Assembly: GCA_951640165.1 (NCBI GenBank)
Contig: OX621247.1
Location: forward strand, 33,020,001-33,084,000
Source: Pseudoips prasinana
Taxonomy: Eukaryota; Arthropoda; Insecta; Lepidoptera; Nolidae
Direction of reading: 5' to 3'
Length of the DNA: 64,000 nt
The translations under genes and the position numbers were made by a program. Below, piece after piece: positions 29,390-40,844 of the stretch (position 1 is the stretch's first letter; every line of letters begins with the position of its first letter). Under the pieces are notes generated by a model. The model saw nothing but the letters and a program-made list of their open reading frames with translations. It was not told the origin of the DNA and made no database searches.

Positions 29390-29639
29390 TTATAATTTTT
29401 GTACTGTACCTAACTTTCATGTATACCCGTGTCAATAACCTATTATAATAAAAATATTGTATGCCCAAAACGGGCTGATTGATGTGTCTACCATGAAACA
29501 TGTAACAACTGTATTATTACTCAATCAGAACAATAAAGACTACTTTACTTTACTTTACTTTACTAGTTGCTTAATCTCGCCGATCACTTATGGACCGGTG
29601 AGAGCATCATGAGCGCCTCAAATGATAAAGCTACACACA

Positions 29640-30207
29640 CAAATATACACACAGTGTCATTTCATTGTGTGTCACAGTTGAGCCTGGCTTACAGGAGTTG
29701 CAGTAGTGGGTAAGAGAAAAGGACTAGTCTCGATTAAAAAAACATAGTATACACAGGAATTTTCAACATTTCAGATGGAATCCTTGTCTATACAGGTGAA
29801 ATCTCGACTAATGGCTTCGACAATGCGTGTAAATCCAGCGACACGGTATAAACCAATTTTAGCAACAGATAACTCTATTATTGCACTCCGTATACAGTAT
29901 TGATTTACGCTGTGGGCGATCCGTCATTCCAGCGCACTACCACAGTATAAAAATGCAGACAGTACGGAAACTACCTACAAACACTCGAAATGGCACACTC
30001 ACACAAACATGCGCATCAACAAGACCCCTAAGCGGTTGTCACGGTGCTGTCCGCATCGAGTGCTACGTTAAGACGAGTGATCACAAATAAGAAACTTTCT
30101 TTTAAATGTGTATAACACGGCTGTTTGAACTCGGCTTTATCAAAACCGGAGCAATCGTATTTTAAAATTCCTGCGGATCTTAGAACCAAGAATGTTTGTT
30201 GAAAAAT
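29640..30207. other. No recognised gene
   Basis: A plus-strand frame of 69 codons at 29,881 has no support. No element ends were recognised. Confidence 0.4.
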
Positions 30208-30490
30208 AAAACTTGAGAGGTGTCAAGGACACCCGGATGGAACGAAGTTATTTCTTATTATTTATTATGTACAAAAAACCTGTATACACTCAACAAAAAT
30301 AATCGTCGCGACACCACACTGTTCAATGCGAAATAGAAAAGAAAATATCTGGCTTGCTTTCTATAAGAGAGAGAGAGAGACAGAGAAACATGCGCACACC
30401 GCACAGCTGCAAAAAGTGTCGTGACAACTTTTCGTAAGAATCTTTTCCGTCTAGCCCCCTTTCACAACGCGCGATAAGGAACTTCGTTCC
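30208..30490. repeat. GA-tract dispersed repeat
   Basis: Third copy of the repeat at 5,161, with a short GA tract (about 8 units). Confidence 0.88.
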
Positions 30491-30953
30491 AAAAAATTAT
30501 ATCAAATCCATTACAATTTACAACCTTATTGTTTTAATGGAGTACAAATATAAATATATTTTATTGTGTACACACACAGTTATAGGAGGTGTTACATTAG
30601 AAGTTTGTTCAGCTATGTTCCGCCAAATTGGCCAACAACATTTTTATCATATCATAAAAATATTGTTTGCCAATAGATATTGTAGTACATACTTTTGAGT
30701 GTAGGTAATTATTTCATCAACTAGGCTTATTTTCCCTACTGTCCATATTTATACTGTGGCACTACTATGAATATAGCTATATGTATGTATGTAGTTTCCA
30801 CCCGGGAAAATTAGATCAGCCTGCACTAACACGTGGAATATATCCGGAATATGGCCGAGCGAGGATTTCACGAATTCACAGATGTGACAACCCTAGCAGT
30901 AAATATAATCTACCTACATATGCAAAACAAAAACGGGTTGGTTACAGTTGATA
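30491..30953. other. No recognised gene
   Basis: AT-rich sequence; no frames or element ends recognised. Confidence 0.4.
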
Positions 30954-31622
30954 TACAATATGTAACTTAATTAACGCACACCCTGAAAATAGTTTGTTCA
31001 GAATCGTTTACTGAATCGATTTATATCATTTTTAATTTTTAATCACCGTAGCCTAGTTGGTAGTGCTCCTGCCTACGAAGCTGGTGGTCCTGGGTTCGAA
31101 TCCCGGTAAGTGCAAATATTTGTGTGATGAGCACGAATATTTGTTTCTGAGTCATGGATGTTTTCTATGTATTTAAGTATTTATCTATCTATATAAGTAT
31201 GTATATCGTCGCCTGGTACCCATAGTACAAGCTTTGCTTAGTTTGGGGCTAGGATGATCTGTGTGACATTGTCCCTAGTATTAGATTAGATTAGATTAGA
31301 AATATAGGTAATTTTTTATTCCAAAATAATTAAAACTACGGAAATTATTGTCATATTAACCCTGTACATTCAAAACAAATTGAAATGGACCGTAAGTTAG
31401 AGTAATAAGACTTTACAATCGCAGTTTTATTAGTATTCATACAAATTCCATCATTCAATACAAAATAAAGAAAAATAAACTTTATTCCAAGAAACTAATT
31501 TAGTAAATAACAATGCATATATGTACATGTTGAATTAAAAATTCAGTGTATGTCTTATGATTACAACATAATATTCTAATTGGGGTGTTTAAGGGTGTGC
31601 GTTAATTACGTTACATGTTGTA
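30954..31622. mobile_element. TA-target MITE M4, split by SINE S2
   Basis: The ends 'tacaatatgtaacttaatta' and 'taattacgttacatgttgta' with flanking TA match the element at 7,610 in reverse orientation. The middle is interrupted by an S2 SINE at about 31,043-31,297. Interior sequence, such as 'ctacggaaattattgtcata', matches the other copy closely. Confidence 0.85.
31043..31297 (+). mobile_element. SINE S2
   Basis: 'tcaccgtagcctagttggta', B box 'gggttcgaatcccggtaag', S2 body, and an ATTAG-repeat tail (about 31,278-31,297). Slightly 5'-truncated. Inserted in MITE M4. Confidence 0.87.
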
Positions 31623-31754
31623 TAACTCAAGAACGGCTGAACTGATTTTTATACTCTTTGAATTGTCTGATCTGTCTCTGCTCCGGTTAGCAGAATAACT
31701 ATTAAGAAATTCGTCACGCGTTGGGGTACTGACTTTGATCTGGTCAATATTTTT

Positions 31755-31955
31755 TCTTTTTTTAAGACAACGCCCGCATAAGGGAAAATGAATCCCTGTG
31801 TCGCGGGGTACTTTACTAACATATAATAGACGGACACAAATTACACCCAGACTCAGAGCAACTATTTATGGATCACAGAAATAGTTGTCCGGCGCGGGAC
31901 TCGAACCCGCGACACTAAGCTGTCTTAGCCGCTGCGCCACACGTGCAGTCAATAG
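31755..31955 (-). mobile_element. SINE S1 (minus)
   Basis: On the minus strand it begins 'tgactgcacgtgtggcgcag', has a B box (reverse of 'cgggactcgaacccgcg') and ends in an A-rich tail. Confidence 0.86.
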
Positions 31956-32055
31956 ACTGTAGCCAGCAAGGGTTTTCGTAGTGCTAGTGTATTCACTGAC
32001 GTAGCAGCAGCTGTTCTTCGGTAAATTCTTTCCCTAATTAAACATGTATGTATAA

Positions 32056-32353
32056 GGCTCAGCGCAAACGGGCCACCAGTGGCAGCCACTGGTGGCTAGC
32101 GACAAAGAGTTCACGAGATTTTTCATAGAATTAGTATGGACACGCCGCACACGCGTAGCGAGTGGCGACCACTCGCGGCTGAGTGGCTGCGACACGCCAC
32201 CAGTGGCAACTTATTGCTTAATCCTTCGTGAAACTACAGCAAGAGAGTTAGAAATTGTAGCAACCACCGAGCACATTCGTTTGCGCGGTAACGAAAGACG
32301 TGGCACGCGGCAGCCACTCGTCGCTGTGGTCGGTGGCCCGTTTGCGCGGAGCC
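32056..32353. mobile_element. Harbinger-type MITE, TAA duplication
   Basis: Ends GGCTCAGCGCAAACGGGCCA and GGCTCCGCGCAAACGGGCCA (right end, reverse complement), flanked by TAA (32,053-32,055; 32,354-32,356). 298 bp, rich in 'gccaccagtggc' palindromes. The 103-codon frame across it is incidental. Confidence 0.85.
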
Positions 32354-32599
32354 TAATTGTTCTGTCTTTATGGCATACAAATTACATGGCCGAGGAGAAG
32401 TGAAATGAAACAGACACATTGTGAGGGACATTTCAAATTACCGTCAAAACAAAAGTAGCTACGCCGCGAGGGAAAATCTACAGGAGAGAAGGGCAGCAGT
32501 GTCTTTCTAAGTATCATAATGCGATGGACAACTCGTCTGCCAAGCGCGTGTGTATAGACCATGGCGAAGGACCGCCATAATGATAACATTTAATTCGTA

Positions 32600-32905
32600 C
32601 CTTAATATAGACAGAACCATTCGACAATATGTAGTAAAAATATAGCTAAAATTTAAAATTTTGATAATTAAACCTACACATGATCCTTGACAATAACTTA
32701 ATTTAAGTTAGTTAAATATCGTTACTGTTATAAAATAAATCTTATTGTAAATTATTTCCTACAATCCGTGTACCTAAATATCTATGTATATGTACCTAGA
32801 AATAATTATTAATTAATTATATATTACTATGAATATGTTCTGACTATTTACAAGCGCTTTTTTAAAGTCTACGTGAATAAAAACCTATTTTTTATTTTAT
32901 TTTAA
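32600..32905 (+). mobile_element. LINE-a 3' UTR copy
   Basis: 'taatatagacagaaccattc' through 'ctacgtgaataaaaacc'; more diverged than the 3,572 copy. Confidence 0.82.
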
Positions 32906-33411
32906 AGTAGGCCTCTGTCCAACTGTGGACTTCTTCCTGTTGACATGATGATTATTTACTATGAGTAGAGGTAGCATGACGGTATGAGTAAGTTGCTCAC
33001 AGAGCGAATGAAAGCTCTCTACGCCCTCTATGAAATGTTGATACTGCTTAGCGCTACCCAAAAGTATATATAGAGTCCTAGAGCTAAAAGAACACGGAAT
33101 GTTCAATTACATTTAAGCATCTTCTACCCGGTTGCAAACCAACGTCCCAAAGGTCACCCTGGTGGTTGCCATCCATCTAGCTAGACTGCACAATCTGCAC
33201 ATCTAGTAGCCAACAAGTCTAGATGGATGGCAACCACCACGGTGACCATCTAGACTGCACAACTGCAGTCTAGATATAAGCAATACTTATGGTGTTTTAA
33301 AAAAAATATAATAAGTATTGCAATAGTCAACCCGTGTAACAAGCGTGGCTATTAGACCATAAGTTTCCACCTTCCAAATATCAAATCCAATTATATATCA
33401 ACATCTCATGA
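32906..33411. repeat. Unassigned stretch with imperfect inverted repeat
   Basis: 33,152-33,185 pairs with 33,217-33,247 ('gatggatggcaaccacca' core) with ~31 bp between. The motif 'tagactgcac' repeats at 33,183 and 33,251. No coding content recognised. Confidence 0.55.
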
Positions 33412-33500
33412 CCGGTTCGTAAGTGATCGGCAAGGTAAAGCACTTAGATGGGTGACCGTTAAAGTGGATTAATTACGGGTCGGACTCGTACAAGACGAAT
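33412..33500 (+). mobile_element. 5S-derived SINE head fragment
   Basis: 'gaccggttcgtaagtgatcg' and 'ttagatgggtgaccgttaaa' match the 5S-like head of the SINE at 14,232. Confidence 0.65.
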
Positions 33501-33851
33501 TCCGTACCATCGGGGGACTATGTTATTTATTTTTATGTCATAGGGGGACAAAAGAGCAAGTGGTTCACTTGATGGTTAGTGATCACCGCAGCCCATGTAT
33601 AATCGCAACACCAGAGGCGTCGCTGGTGCGTTGCCGGCCTTCAAAAGAGTCAGCAAACAAGTGTTGCTGACCCTTCCCCCCACCCAGATGACCTCTGGCG
33701 ACCTTATTCACACGCAGAAACACAATATTCAAATTATTAATGTTATTATTAATGAATGTCTTCTGTAAGGTGGAGGTACTTCCCCAGTCGGGCTGCTCTT
33801 TCAGTGAACGCTGTGCCCTACCTCTCTAAAATTGTTGTTATAGTTGAAAAA
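33501..33851. other. Repeat-like, no gene
   Basis: A possible fragment of the 'acggaaccctaaaa' repeat lies near 33,480-33,520. The rest reads like non-coding repeat ('agtgatcaccgcagcccatg'). Confidence 0.35.
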
Positions 33852-34312
33852 TGCTTGAGTATGTTTCGCCGGACCGTCTCAACTGGGTCGTGTTGAAACC
33901 GGTAGTAGATGAACCCACTGAGTTTGTTTCGCTGGGTCTTCTCAGCTGGGGCGCATTGGATCCGGTGGTAGCATTAAAGCGCGACCGTCGTTATTAACAC
34001 AAGGTCCGTCATAATAATAATACCTTAATATAGACAGAACTATTGATAATATGTAGTAAAAATATTAGACTTAAACTAGATAATTAAACTTAAACATAAT
34101 CTCTTGACAATAACTTGATACGAGCTAGCTAAATATCATTGCTATAATAAAATACATTTTATAAATGTTGTCATACAATGTGTACCTACCTAAATATCTA
34201 TGTTACTAGAAATAATAATGTATACAACTATATTACTACAACATGTTCTGACTATTTACAAGCGCTTTTTTAAAGTCTACGTGAATAAAAACCTTTTTTA
34301 TTTATTTATTTA
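33852..34312 (+). mobile_element. LINE-a 3' UTR copy
   Basis: Matches the 3,572 copy from 'cttgagtatgtttcgccgga' to 'ctacgtgaataaaaacc'. Confidence 0.88.
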
Positions 34313-34683
34313 TATACAAATACACTCTCTGTGAAAATTTTAACTGTGTACTAAATACAGCCCACTGAGAGACGGACAGACAGACAGCAACACTGTATAG
34401 TAATGGCGCCCCTTTGGTTACGGAAACCTAAAAACGGTTATCATGGCCAAACTGGTAACAAATTGTAAACCGACTGTGTCCTGCCACTAACAGTAATCGG
34501 CATGTTAAGCGCTCGCGTTTCCTGTACGATAATGTTATATGGCATCTATGTAACAGTTATAATCATAATATTAGAGGCAGAAATTCCTTAATATTGATTT
34601 CGGCATTCATCCTGGTTTCATCGTATATTTTGTGGAATTTCAACTTCGGAACCTTAACCCTGTGAGTTTTGTTTAGGACTAGT

Positions 34684-34870
34684 TTTCTGCTGTGCTGTGA
34701 CGGCATAGAATATCGTCACCCCCATCACATCCCGTGGGGGGCGTAGAAATCGTCCGAGGAAATACCTAGTAGAGAAAGGGCAACAGCGATTTTCTGTGAA
34801 CTATGACCATCTAACTGCAATCGCCAACCCGTCTGCCAAGCGTAGCTATTATGGCATATCCCCCTAGTTT
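34684..34870 (-). repeat. Dispersed repeat, copy 1
   Basis: 'gtagaaatcgtccgaggaaa' and 'cgccaacccgtctgccaagc' recur at 36,032-36,215, with weaker fragments at 32,490-32,560 and 37,563-37,635. It resembles the 3' end of a LINE in reverse, with no coding evidence. Confidence 0.6.
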
Positions 34871-35484
<614 letters not shown>

Positions 35485-36031
35485 GGACTTTAATCAGGCC
35501 TAATAACTCTAATCGCAAGAAAGGTGTGTGTTAATATTTGTGTCGTGGTAAGTATCTCCACGATACAGATGCAGAAGAACTTTCCCGGACCCCTTTTCTT
35601 CATTACCAAATTGGTAAGCAAACATACGACCCAGCTGATGATAAGTGGTTACCGTAAAGTATGACTCCAGTCACTTATGCGTCATGCCTCACAGATTGGA
35701 CCTGGGGAACTTATTTCCGTTCAGGAACACAACATTAGACACATTTGTAACTTTATACCGTACATTTTACTGCTACTATTCCCGCTGCGCATACTGAAAG
35801 ATGAATTTAAATTCCATAAATAACAAATCGATACGGTATGAATAGATTATTAAGTTTTTTACAGTCACGTCTGGCAACACTTTCTTCGACAATGTAAGAA
35901 CTGTCATGAACTCTTGCCCTTGAAGTGACTTACAAGAATTTATTATGGCGAATAAAAATCGTTTCTTAAAGGAAAAACAGTTGCTACGTGATAATTCGCT
36001 TTGATCTGGCAAAAAACAATTAAATTTGCTG
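35485..36031. other. No recognised gene
   Basis: A 78-codon minus-strand frame at 35,776-36,012 is open but has no recognisable motif. Confidence 0.4.
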
Positions 36032-36215
36032 TGTTGTGACGGCGAAGAATATCATCACCCCATCTCATCCCATGGGGGGCGTAGAAATCGTCCAGAGGGA
36101 ATACCTACCAGAGAACGGGCAGCAGCGTTTGTCTGAACTATGAACATCCAACCGCGATCGCCAACCCGTCTGCCAAGCGTGGCGATTATGGCATACCCCT
36201 AGTCTTGGGGGGAGG
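36032..36215 (-). repeat. Dispersed repeat, copy 2
   Basis: Same family as 34,684-34,870 ('gtagaaatcgtccagaggga', 'cgccaacccgtctgccaagc'). Confidence 0.6.
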
Positions 36216-36216
36216 G

Positions 36217-36735
36217 GTGGGGGGGGTTTGTCTATATAGCCTATATGTTGACCCGACCTCTTAGTAATATTCATGCAAAATTTGAAGTTAATCCATGCAG
36301 TACTTTTTGAGTTTTGCCCGGATATACATACAGACAAACAGACAAAAATTCTAAAAATTACATTTTTGACTTCGATATCCATTGTAAATCACGCCCCAAA
36401 TGTCCTTTAACAAAAATATTTAATGTACAGGTTTAACTTTCCTACGATTTTATTATATGTATAGGTAGATCACAGCTCTTCCCCCGTAGGTGATAGCGTA
36501 TAATATGTAGCCTATATGTTGACCCGACCTCTTAGTAATATTCATGCAAAATTGAAGTAAATCCATGTAGTAGTCTTTGAGTTTAGCCCGGACATACATA
36601 CAGACAAAAAGACAAAAATTTTAAAAACTACATTTTTGGCTCCGATATCGATTGTAGATCACGCCCCAATTATCCTTTTAAAAATAAAACTCAATGAACA
36701 ATGTTGACTTTCCAACGATTTTATTATAAAATATG
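36217..36735 (-). repeat. Two tandem units of a Helitron-like repeat
   Basis: 'agcctatatgttgacccgac' starts both unit 1 (about 36,238) and unit 2 (about 36,508). Each runs ~270 bp through 'agatcacgccccaa'-type sequence to 'acgattttattat'. The plus-oriented relative is at 15,170-15,475. Confidence 0.75.
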
Positions 36736-37137
36736 TATAGATTAATTACCGCCAATAACTTGAAACAAGCAAAACAAAAACCTTTACGAACATCTCAACA
36801 GGGTAAGTATCTCCTCCTAACAGAATACTTAACAAACGTTTTCTGGAAAATGAAGGAGCCCGTTCTTTGAGAGATATTCTCTCGGGTTCAGGGGGGAGTG
36901 ATAATATTCTTTGCCGTCCGCCACACAGAACACCCAAAGGTTATCTGGAAGAAACCGCTCGACGCGACGTGACGTACTCAAAATTAACATATAAACGCGG
37001 CCAAGCAGAACTTAAGTTTTATTGAACTCAGTTTAAAATGCGAACGGTGAAATCGGCTCTTAGTCTTATATAGTTTATAACATAACATTACTAACAATAT
37101 GTACACTCGATGGCAAAAGTAGATGTATTATTGGACC
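36736..37137. other. No recognised gene
   Basis: A 63-codon minus-strand frame (36,746-36,937) has no recognised motif. Confidence 0.35.
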
Positions 37138-37450
37138 ATCATCATCATCATATCAGCCGAAAGACGCCCACTGCTGGACAAAGGCCTCCCCCTAAAAGTC
37201 TCCACAATTGCCGGTCTTGCGCTATCCGCATCCAGCGATTTCCAGCGACCCAGCGATCATTGGCCCATCTTGTAGGGGGCCTGCCCACGCTGCGTCTTCC
37301 GGTTCGAGGTCGCCACTCGAGAACCTTTCTGCCCCAGCGGCCGTTGGCTCTACGAGCTATGTGCCCTGCCCACTGCCACTTCAGCAATTCTTACGGCTAT
37401 GTCGGATACTTTGGTTCGCCTGCGTATCTCAGCATTTCTGATTCGATCTT
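37138..37450 (-). pseudogene. RTE-type LINE 3' end
   Basis: The minus strand reads LKWQWAGHIARRANGRWGRK, VLEWRPRTGRRSVGRPPTRW and RWMRIAQDRQLWR, the C-terminus of RTE-clade LINEs. It is followed by a GAT-repeat tail ('catcatcatcatatcagccg' on plus). The same region is in the larger copy at 58,495. 5'-truncated and dead. A 132-codon plus-strand frame is its antisense. Confidence 0.9.
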
Positions 37451-37742
37451 AAATACTGGATATTCAATACTAATTATTGTAAATTGCATTAAAATAGTAT
37501 GGCGGTGAAGTGTTTTAAAGTGAGTTAGTGTTAAGTGTAAGAAATATTAGCTAATGAAGCCCCCGCCCGTGTGGCTGACGGCAATGAATATCACCACCCC
37601 ATTTCATTCTGTGGGAGGGGTAGATGTCGAAAAATTTTGTTCTAATCGCTTGTTTAAGGGCTTATGCACACCAGGTTTTTTAAACCGCGTGGACGGCGCG
37701 CTTTATCCTACAGCGCAGTTTGGTGTTTGTTTGAATCGCTAG

Positions 37743-37895
37743 TCATTCATAAACCCAAATCGTCTCTCTCGTCTGATTTTGACTATCTACTTTTTCCGAT
37801 GACTGTACAGAGTATAAGTGTCCTATTATTATTCATAAACCCAGAACGTCTCGTCCGATTTCGATCATCTACTTTAGCCCATGACTGTACACTAA
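37743..37895 (+). repeat. Two tandem diverged ~85-bp units
   Basis: 'cattcataaaccca' starts each unit and 'gatgactgtaca'/'catgactgtaca' ends it. Confidence 0.7.
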
Positions 37896-39235
37896 GTGTA
37901 ATAACAACGAACAGTATTGAAGCGGAAGTCTAGTTATGAATAATTGAGTTAACGATTTGTTAATATTATACTACTGCTATTCAATTAAAGACCCTAATAA
38001 TGTTCAGCTAAGATCAAATATCGTTTATCACCATCAATTAGCATTAAGTATCTAAAATTCGTCTTCAACCAATTCTGTGCTTTATCAGGTGACAATAAAG
38101 TGCAATTTTGATAGTTCATAAAAATAAAATTTGAAGCTAGTTATAGAGATTATTTTACTCGTAAAGTTTTAATTAAAATGGCTGTTTCTACGTAAACTGT
38201 TGATAACGGCTAACGATGTTTGATTGTTTAAAAAGTAATGTTTTACAACATTACATTTATGCTCCAGGCTCACGGCATAGTCGTTTAGTCCTTGTCTCTC
38301 TCGTAGCGTTTCACTACTAAACAGCTGAACAAATCTAGATTAAATTCGACAAGTTCAAATAATGACATTGGCTAATTTTGATCTCACACAGGCGGACATA
38401 GGTATCGTTTCGATATTATATGTACAGACGCCAGCACATCAAGCTACCCAAATCTGTCAAATTTCCCCAATTGAGTGTGAACCTTATGCTTTTGTGATAA
38501 AGTTTAAAATCTTGAAAGAAATTTGACAGATTGGGGTAGCTGGATGTGCTGGTGTCTGAACAACGCAGTGGATTATCGACACAGCGGTAGCCGCGGGCGG
38601 AACGCTAAGCTCTTCGTAAAGACAGGTTTTAAGTTTTCCATCAGTCAGATAATCTGAATTCAAATATACTAAATCTATTCATTAAAATTTCAATTTTTAA
38701 TCCCCTAAAAAAATGGAGATGTTAAAAGTTTAAAGCATAACTATGTCTGTCTGTGACATCGGAGCTTTCAAATGCATGGACCCTTCGAATCCGTGTTTAG
38801 ATTTACATGCTATAATGGACTTAATTAGAACTATTAAGCCCTTACTAAGGACTGCGTATTACACGCTCATAAATTAATCAACTTGGTAGTATAATGACAT
38901 TAATATCTATTAAGCTGGTCTCCCTTATGACCCTTGCTACCGCCTTGATGTAATGCATCTGTCGTCTTCGAGTGCTTATATGTCTCATGTGCTTATCCAC
39001 CACAACATGTTTGATACTTCTTCACGCAAAAACGAAATAGTCAAATAGTCATTTATTGGTAAGATTTCTTACATGTCATGAAAATGATTATAAAAAATAT
39101 TAAATGTCTAAACAATGTCAATATATGTCAAAAAATATACTACAAACTAAATTTGAGTCAAATAAATAATAATTTTTCAACAACATAAAAAAGAAATACG
39201 TCACGACATAGTCAGCTTGTCAAAATCATAAATTA
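37896..39235. other. Mostly unassigned; contains MITE M3
   Basis: 38,425-38,558 is an M3 copy with one flanking TA mutated. The remaining sequence shows no frames or element ends. Confidence 0.5.
38425..38558. mobile_element. TA-target MITE, family M3
   Basis: Starts CAGACGCCAGCACATCAAGC after TA; right end GATGTGCTGGTGTCTG. Confidence 0.85.
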
Positions 39236-39486
39236 CAGTCCCGCAAACTTATCTGGCCCGCTGGCAGCGTCGATGTTATCGCATTTAGTGATGCTAGCAA
39301 CTATTTTTTGGAATAAAGTGGGTAAAAATAATATGCACATTGTAAAGTAAATATTACTTCACTAAAAAGCAAACAAATACTGTCATTACAAATCTTTATA
39401 CTTTTATACAATAATTATGATCATTTACATAAAATGTACGCTGAGTTTCCTCTAACGGGGATACTCCAGGTATTATTATGTCACCG

Positions 39487-40279
39487 GATTTTATTTAATT
39501 CAGAAGTCATTTTATCATCATCATTATCATAATCACTGCTTTCACTTTCACTAACTAATTGATTGATGAAAGGCTCGTCTAAGTATTCATCCCTTTTTCG
39601 ATACTCATTTTCAATATTTTTTACATTATTGCAATGCTTTTGCCATTCATTGACTGTTATTTTATCAAAAGTTTCTGTAATCAATGTAGGCATTTCAGAA
39701 TTCGATCTACCAATATTCTGATCAGGGGCTCTACCAGCTTAGTCACCGAACATCGATTTCTTAAATGGCGTTCAAATAAATAAAGGTTAAAAATGACTTA
39801 ATCAATCGTTAAATCGGCGTCAACGTTGACCATCGATTCCGGACCATTTATGACGTCACATGTGCTCATGGAAGCCGATTTAATGAACGATGAAGTTATT
39901 TTTAACCTTTATTTATTTGAACGCCATTTAAGAAATCGATGTTCGGTGACTTAGCCGGTAGAGCCCCTGCTACAAATTTTTGCGTCAGCTTGCTCTTTTT
40001 CTTTCACAAGTTTTCTTACAAATCGCTCCCCGGCACCTACAATGGAATAAGCAAAAATTAAATAAATAATGAATATTTTAAAATATGTACTTAAATTTAA
40101 AGTGCGAGGGGGAGTTTCGTATTTCTTCAGAAGCTGACAACACTAACCTGTATTAGCAGCTACGCGTTCATACAACTTATTGAAGGGTATAATTGGTGCC
40201 TGGAGGTGTTTTTCTTCATTCATATAATTCAATACTTGTAATATAACGTTCCTCGCATCACTTTTTAAAGCTTTCGGCA
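39487..40279 (-). pseudogene. Spliced transposase remnant: HTH + acidic tail
   Basis: Exon 1 (about 40,279-40,150) reads MPKALKSDARNVILQVLNYM then PFNKLYERVAANT, an HTH-like DNA-binding start. It ends at a donor CAG|gttagtg. Intron about 40,149-40,039 ends 'ccattgtag'. Exon 2 reads GAGERFVRKLVKEKEQADAK. After the nested MITE it continues NSEMPTLITETFDKI, then VNEWQKHCNNVKNIENEYRK, and an Asp/Ser-rich end, stopping near 39,487. The last part resembles the region after the DDE core in IS630-type transposases that encode 'LNPIE'-like motifs. The core itself is absent. Before the MITE inserted, it could have encoded a ~140-residue protein that binds element ends. Confidence 0.65.
39726..39966. 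mobile_element. MITE M1 copy c
   Basis: Ends GGGCTCTACCAGCTTAGT and TTAGCCGGTAGAGCCC, flanks CAG (left) and CTG (right), TGACGTCA at 39,851-39,858. Nested in the IS630-like element. Confidence 0.9.
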
Positions 40280-40439
40280 TTTTTCACAATTAAAAACCAC
40301 AAAAAGAAAAATAAATACGCGCAACAAACAATCAATGGCAGGAATGTCAGGGAATAACAGCCGATTGACATTTCCAACTGGTGTCGTTAGTTCTACTTTT
40401 GGCCACCGGGCCAGATAAGTTTGTGGTACTATACATATT

Positions 40440-40590
40440 ATTATGTCAAAATTTTAGATTTGAAATGTATAAAAAAAACTGATTTTGACGATACTTTGTA
40501 GTAATATGGATAAGCTATCCGATTCACACATAGGTTATAATTTCTAACAAGTAACGCGGGCAAAACCGCGGGGAAGATCTAATTAGATTC
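40440..40590 (+). repeat. Decayed Helitron-like end
   Basis: 'taacgcgggcaaaaccgcgg' hairpin followed by 'ggaagatctaattag', a mutated CTAG-type end. Confidence 0.5.
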
Positions 40591-40714
40591 TTAGCTAGTT
40601 AGTTCTTATACTGAATCTCTGAAATGACAAAATACGTTTTACTCTTAATCGGACAATGATATATAGGAACCACCTCATTCAAAACTCTATTGTATAGAAA
40701 TAAGAGCTAAAATC

Positions 40715-40835
40715 AATCGCATATTAGCCGAAAGACGTCTACTGCTGGACCCAGGCTTCTACCAAATATCTCTACAACTGCACGCTACCCGCATTAAGAG
40801 GCTTCCAGCAACCCTCACACGATAACATTATCTTT
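40715..40835 (-). repeat. RTE 3'-end fragment
   Basis: 'agccgaaagacgtctactgc' and 'ctacccgcattaagaggctt' match the end of the RTE at 58,495-58,640 with decay. Confidence 0.7.
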
Positions 40836-40844
40836 GTCTCCCAA

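Larger units (their letters stand above)
24732..29563 (+). mobile_element. LINE-b, near-complete two-ORF CR1-like LINE
   Basis: The element has a 5' UTR (24,732-25,178), ORF1 (25,179-26,522), ORF2 (26,473-29,389 with one frameshift), a short 3' UTR with AATAAAG, and a tail of TACTT repeats ending about 29,563. It lies in the 5S-like part of a minus-strand SINE, with a short repeat 'ctagtt' at both junctions (about 24,723 and 29,564). Very AT-rich. A CR1-group assignment fits the esterase-like ORF1 and microsatellite tail. Confidence 0.85.
24401..29622 (-). mobile_element. 5S-derived SINE split by LINE-b
   Basis: On the minus strand the 5S-like head is at 29,622-29,566 ('ctcaccggtccataagtgat', 'cggcgagattaagcaa'). 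The sequence resumes at 24,731-24,401 ('ctaggctcatggtcagtcca', 'tagatggatgaccgcc'), ending in a GC-rich body and a run of A. Joining the halves gives the same order as the copy at 14,232. The outer flanks carry the 10-bp direct repeat 'tgataaagct' (24,391-24,400; 29,623-29,632), the SINE's target duplication. Confidence 0.82.
39236..40431 (-). mobile_element. IS630/Tc1-like transposon, core deleted
   Basis: 1,196 bp between TA dinucleotides, with inverted ends that share 'caaacttatctggcccg' (left CAGTCCCGCAAACTTATC; right, reverse complement, TAGTACCACAAACTTATC). It carries on the minus strand an N-terminal HTH exon, an intron and an acidic C-terminal piece of a transposase, without the DDE core. 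A MITE M1 sits between the two retained coding parts. Confidence 0.8.

Noticed and set aside
32092..32403. 103-codon frame as a gene
   Set aside because: It spans a MITE with inverted ends and TAA duplication and has no family likeness.
37110..37508. 132-codon plus-strand frame
   Set aside because: It is antisense to the RTE LINE C-terminus, which matches family motifs on the minus strand.
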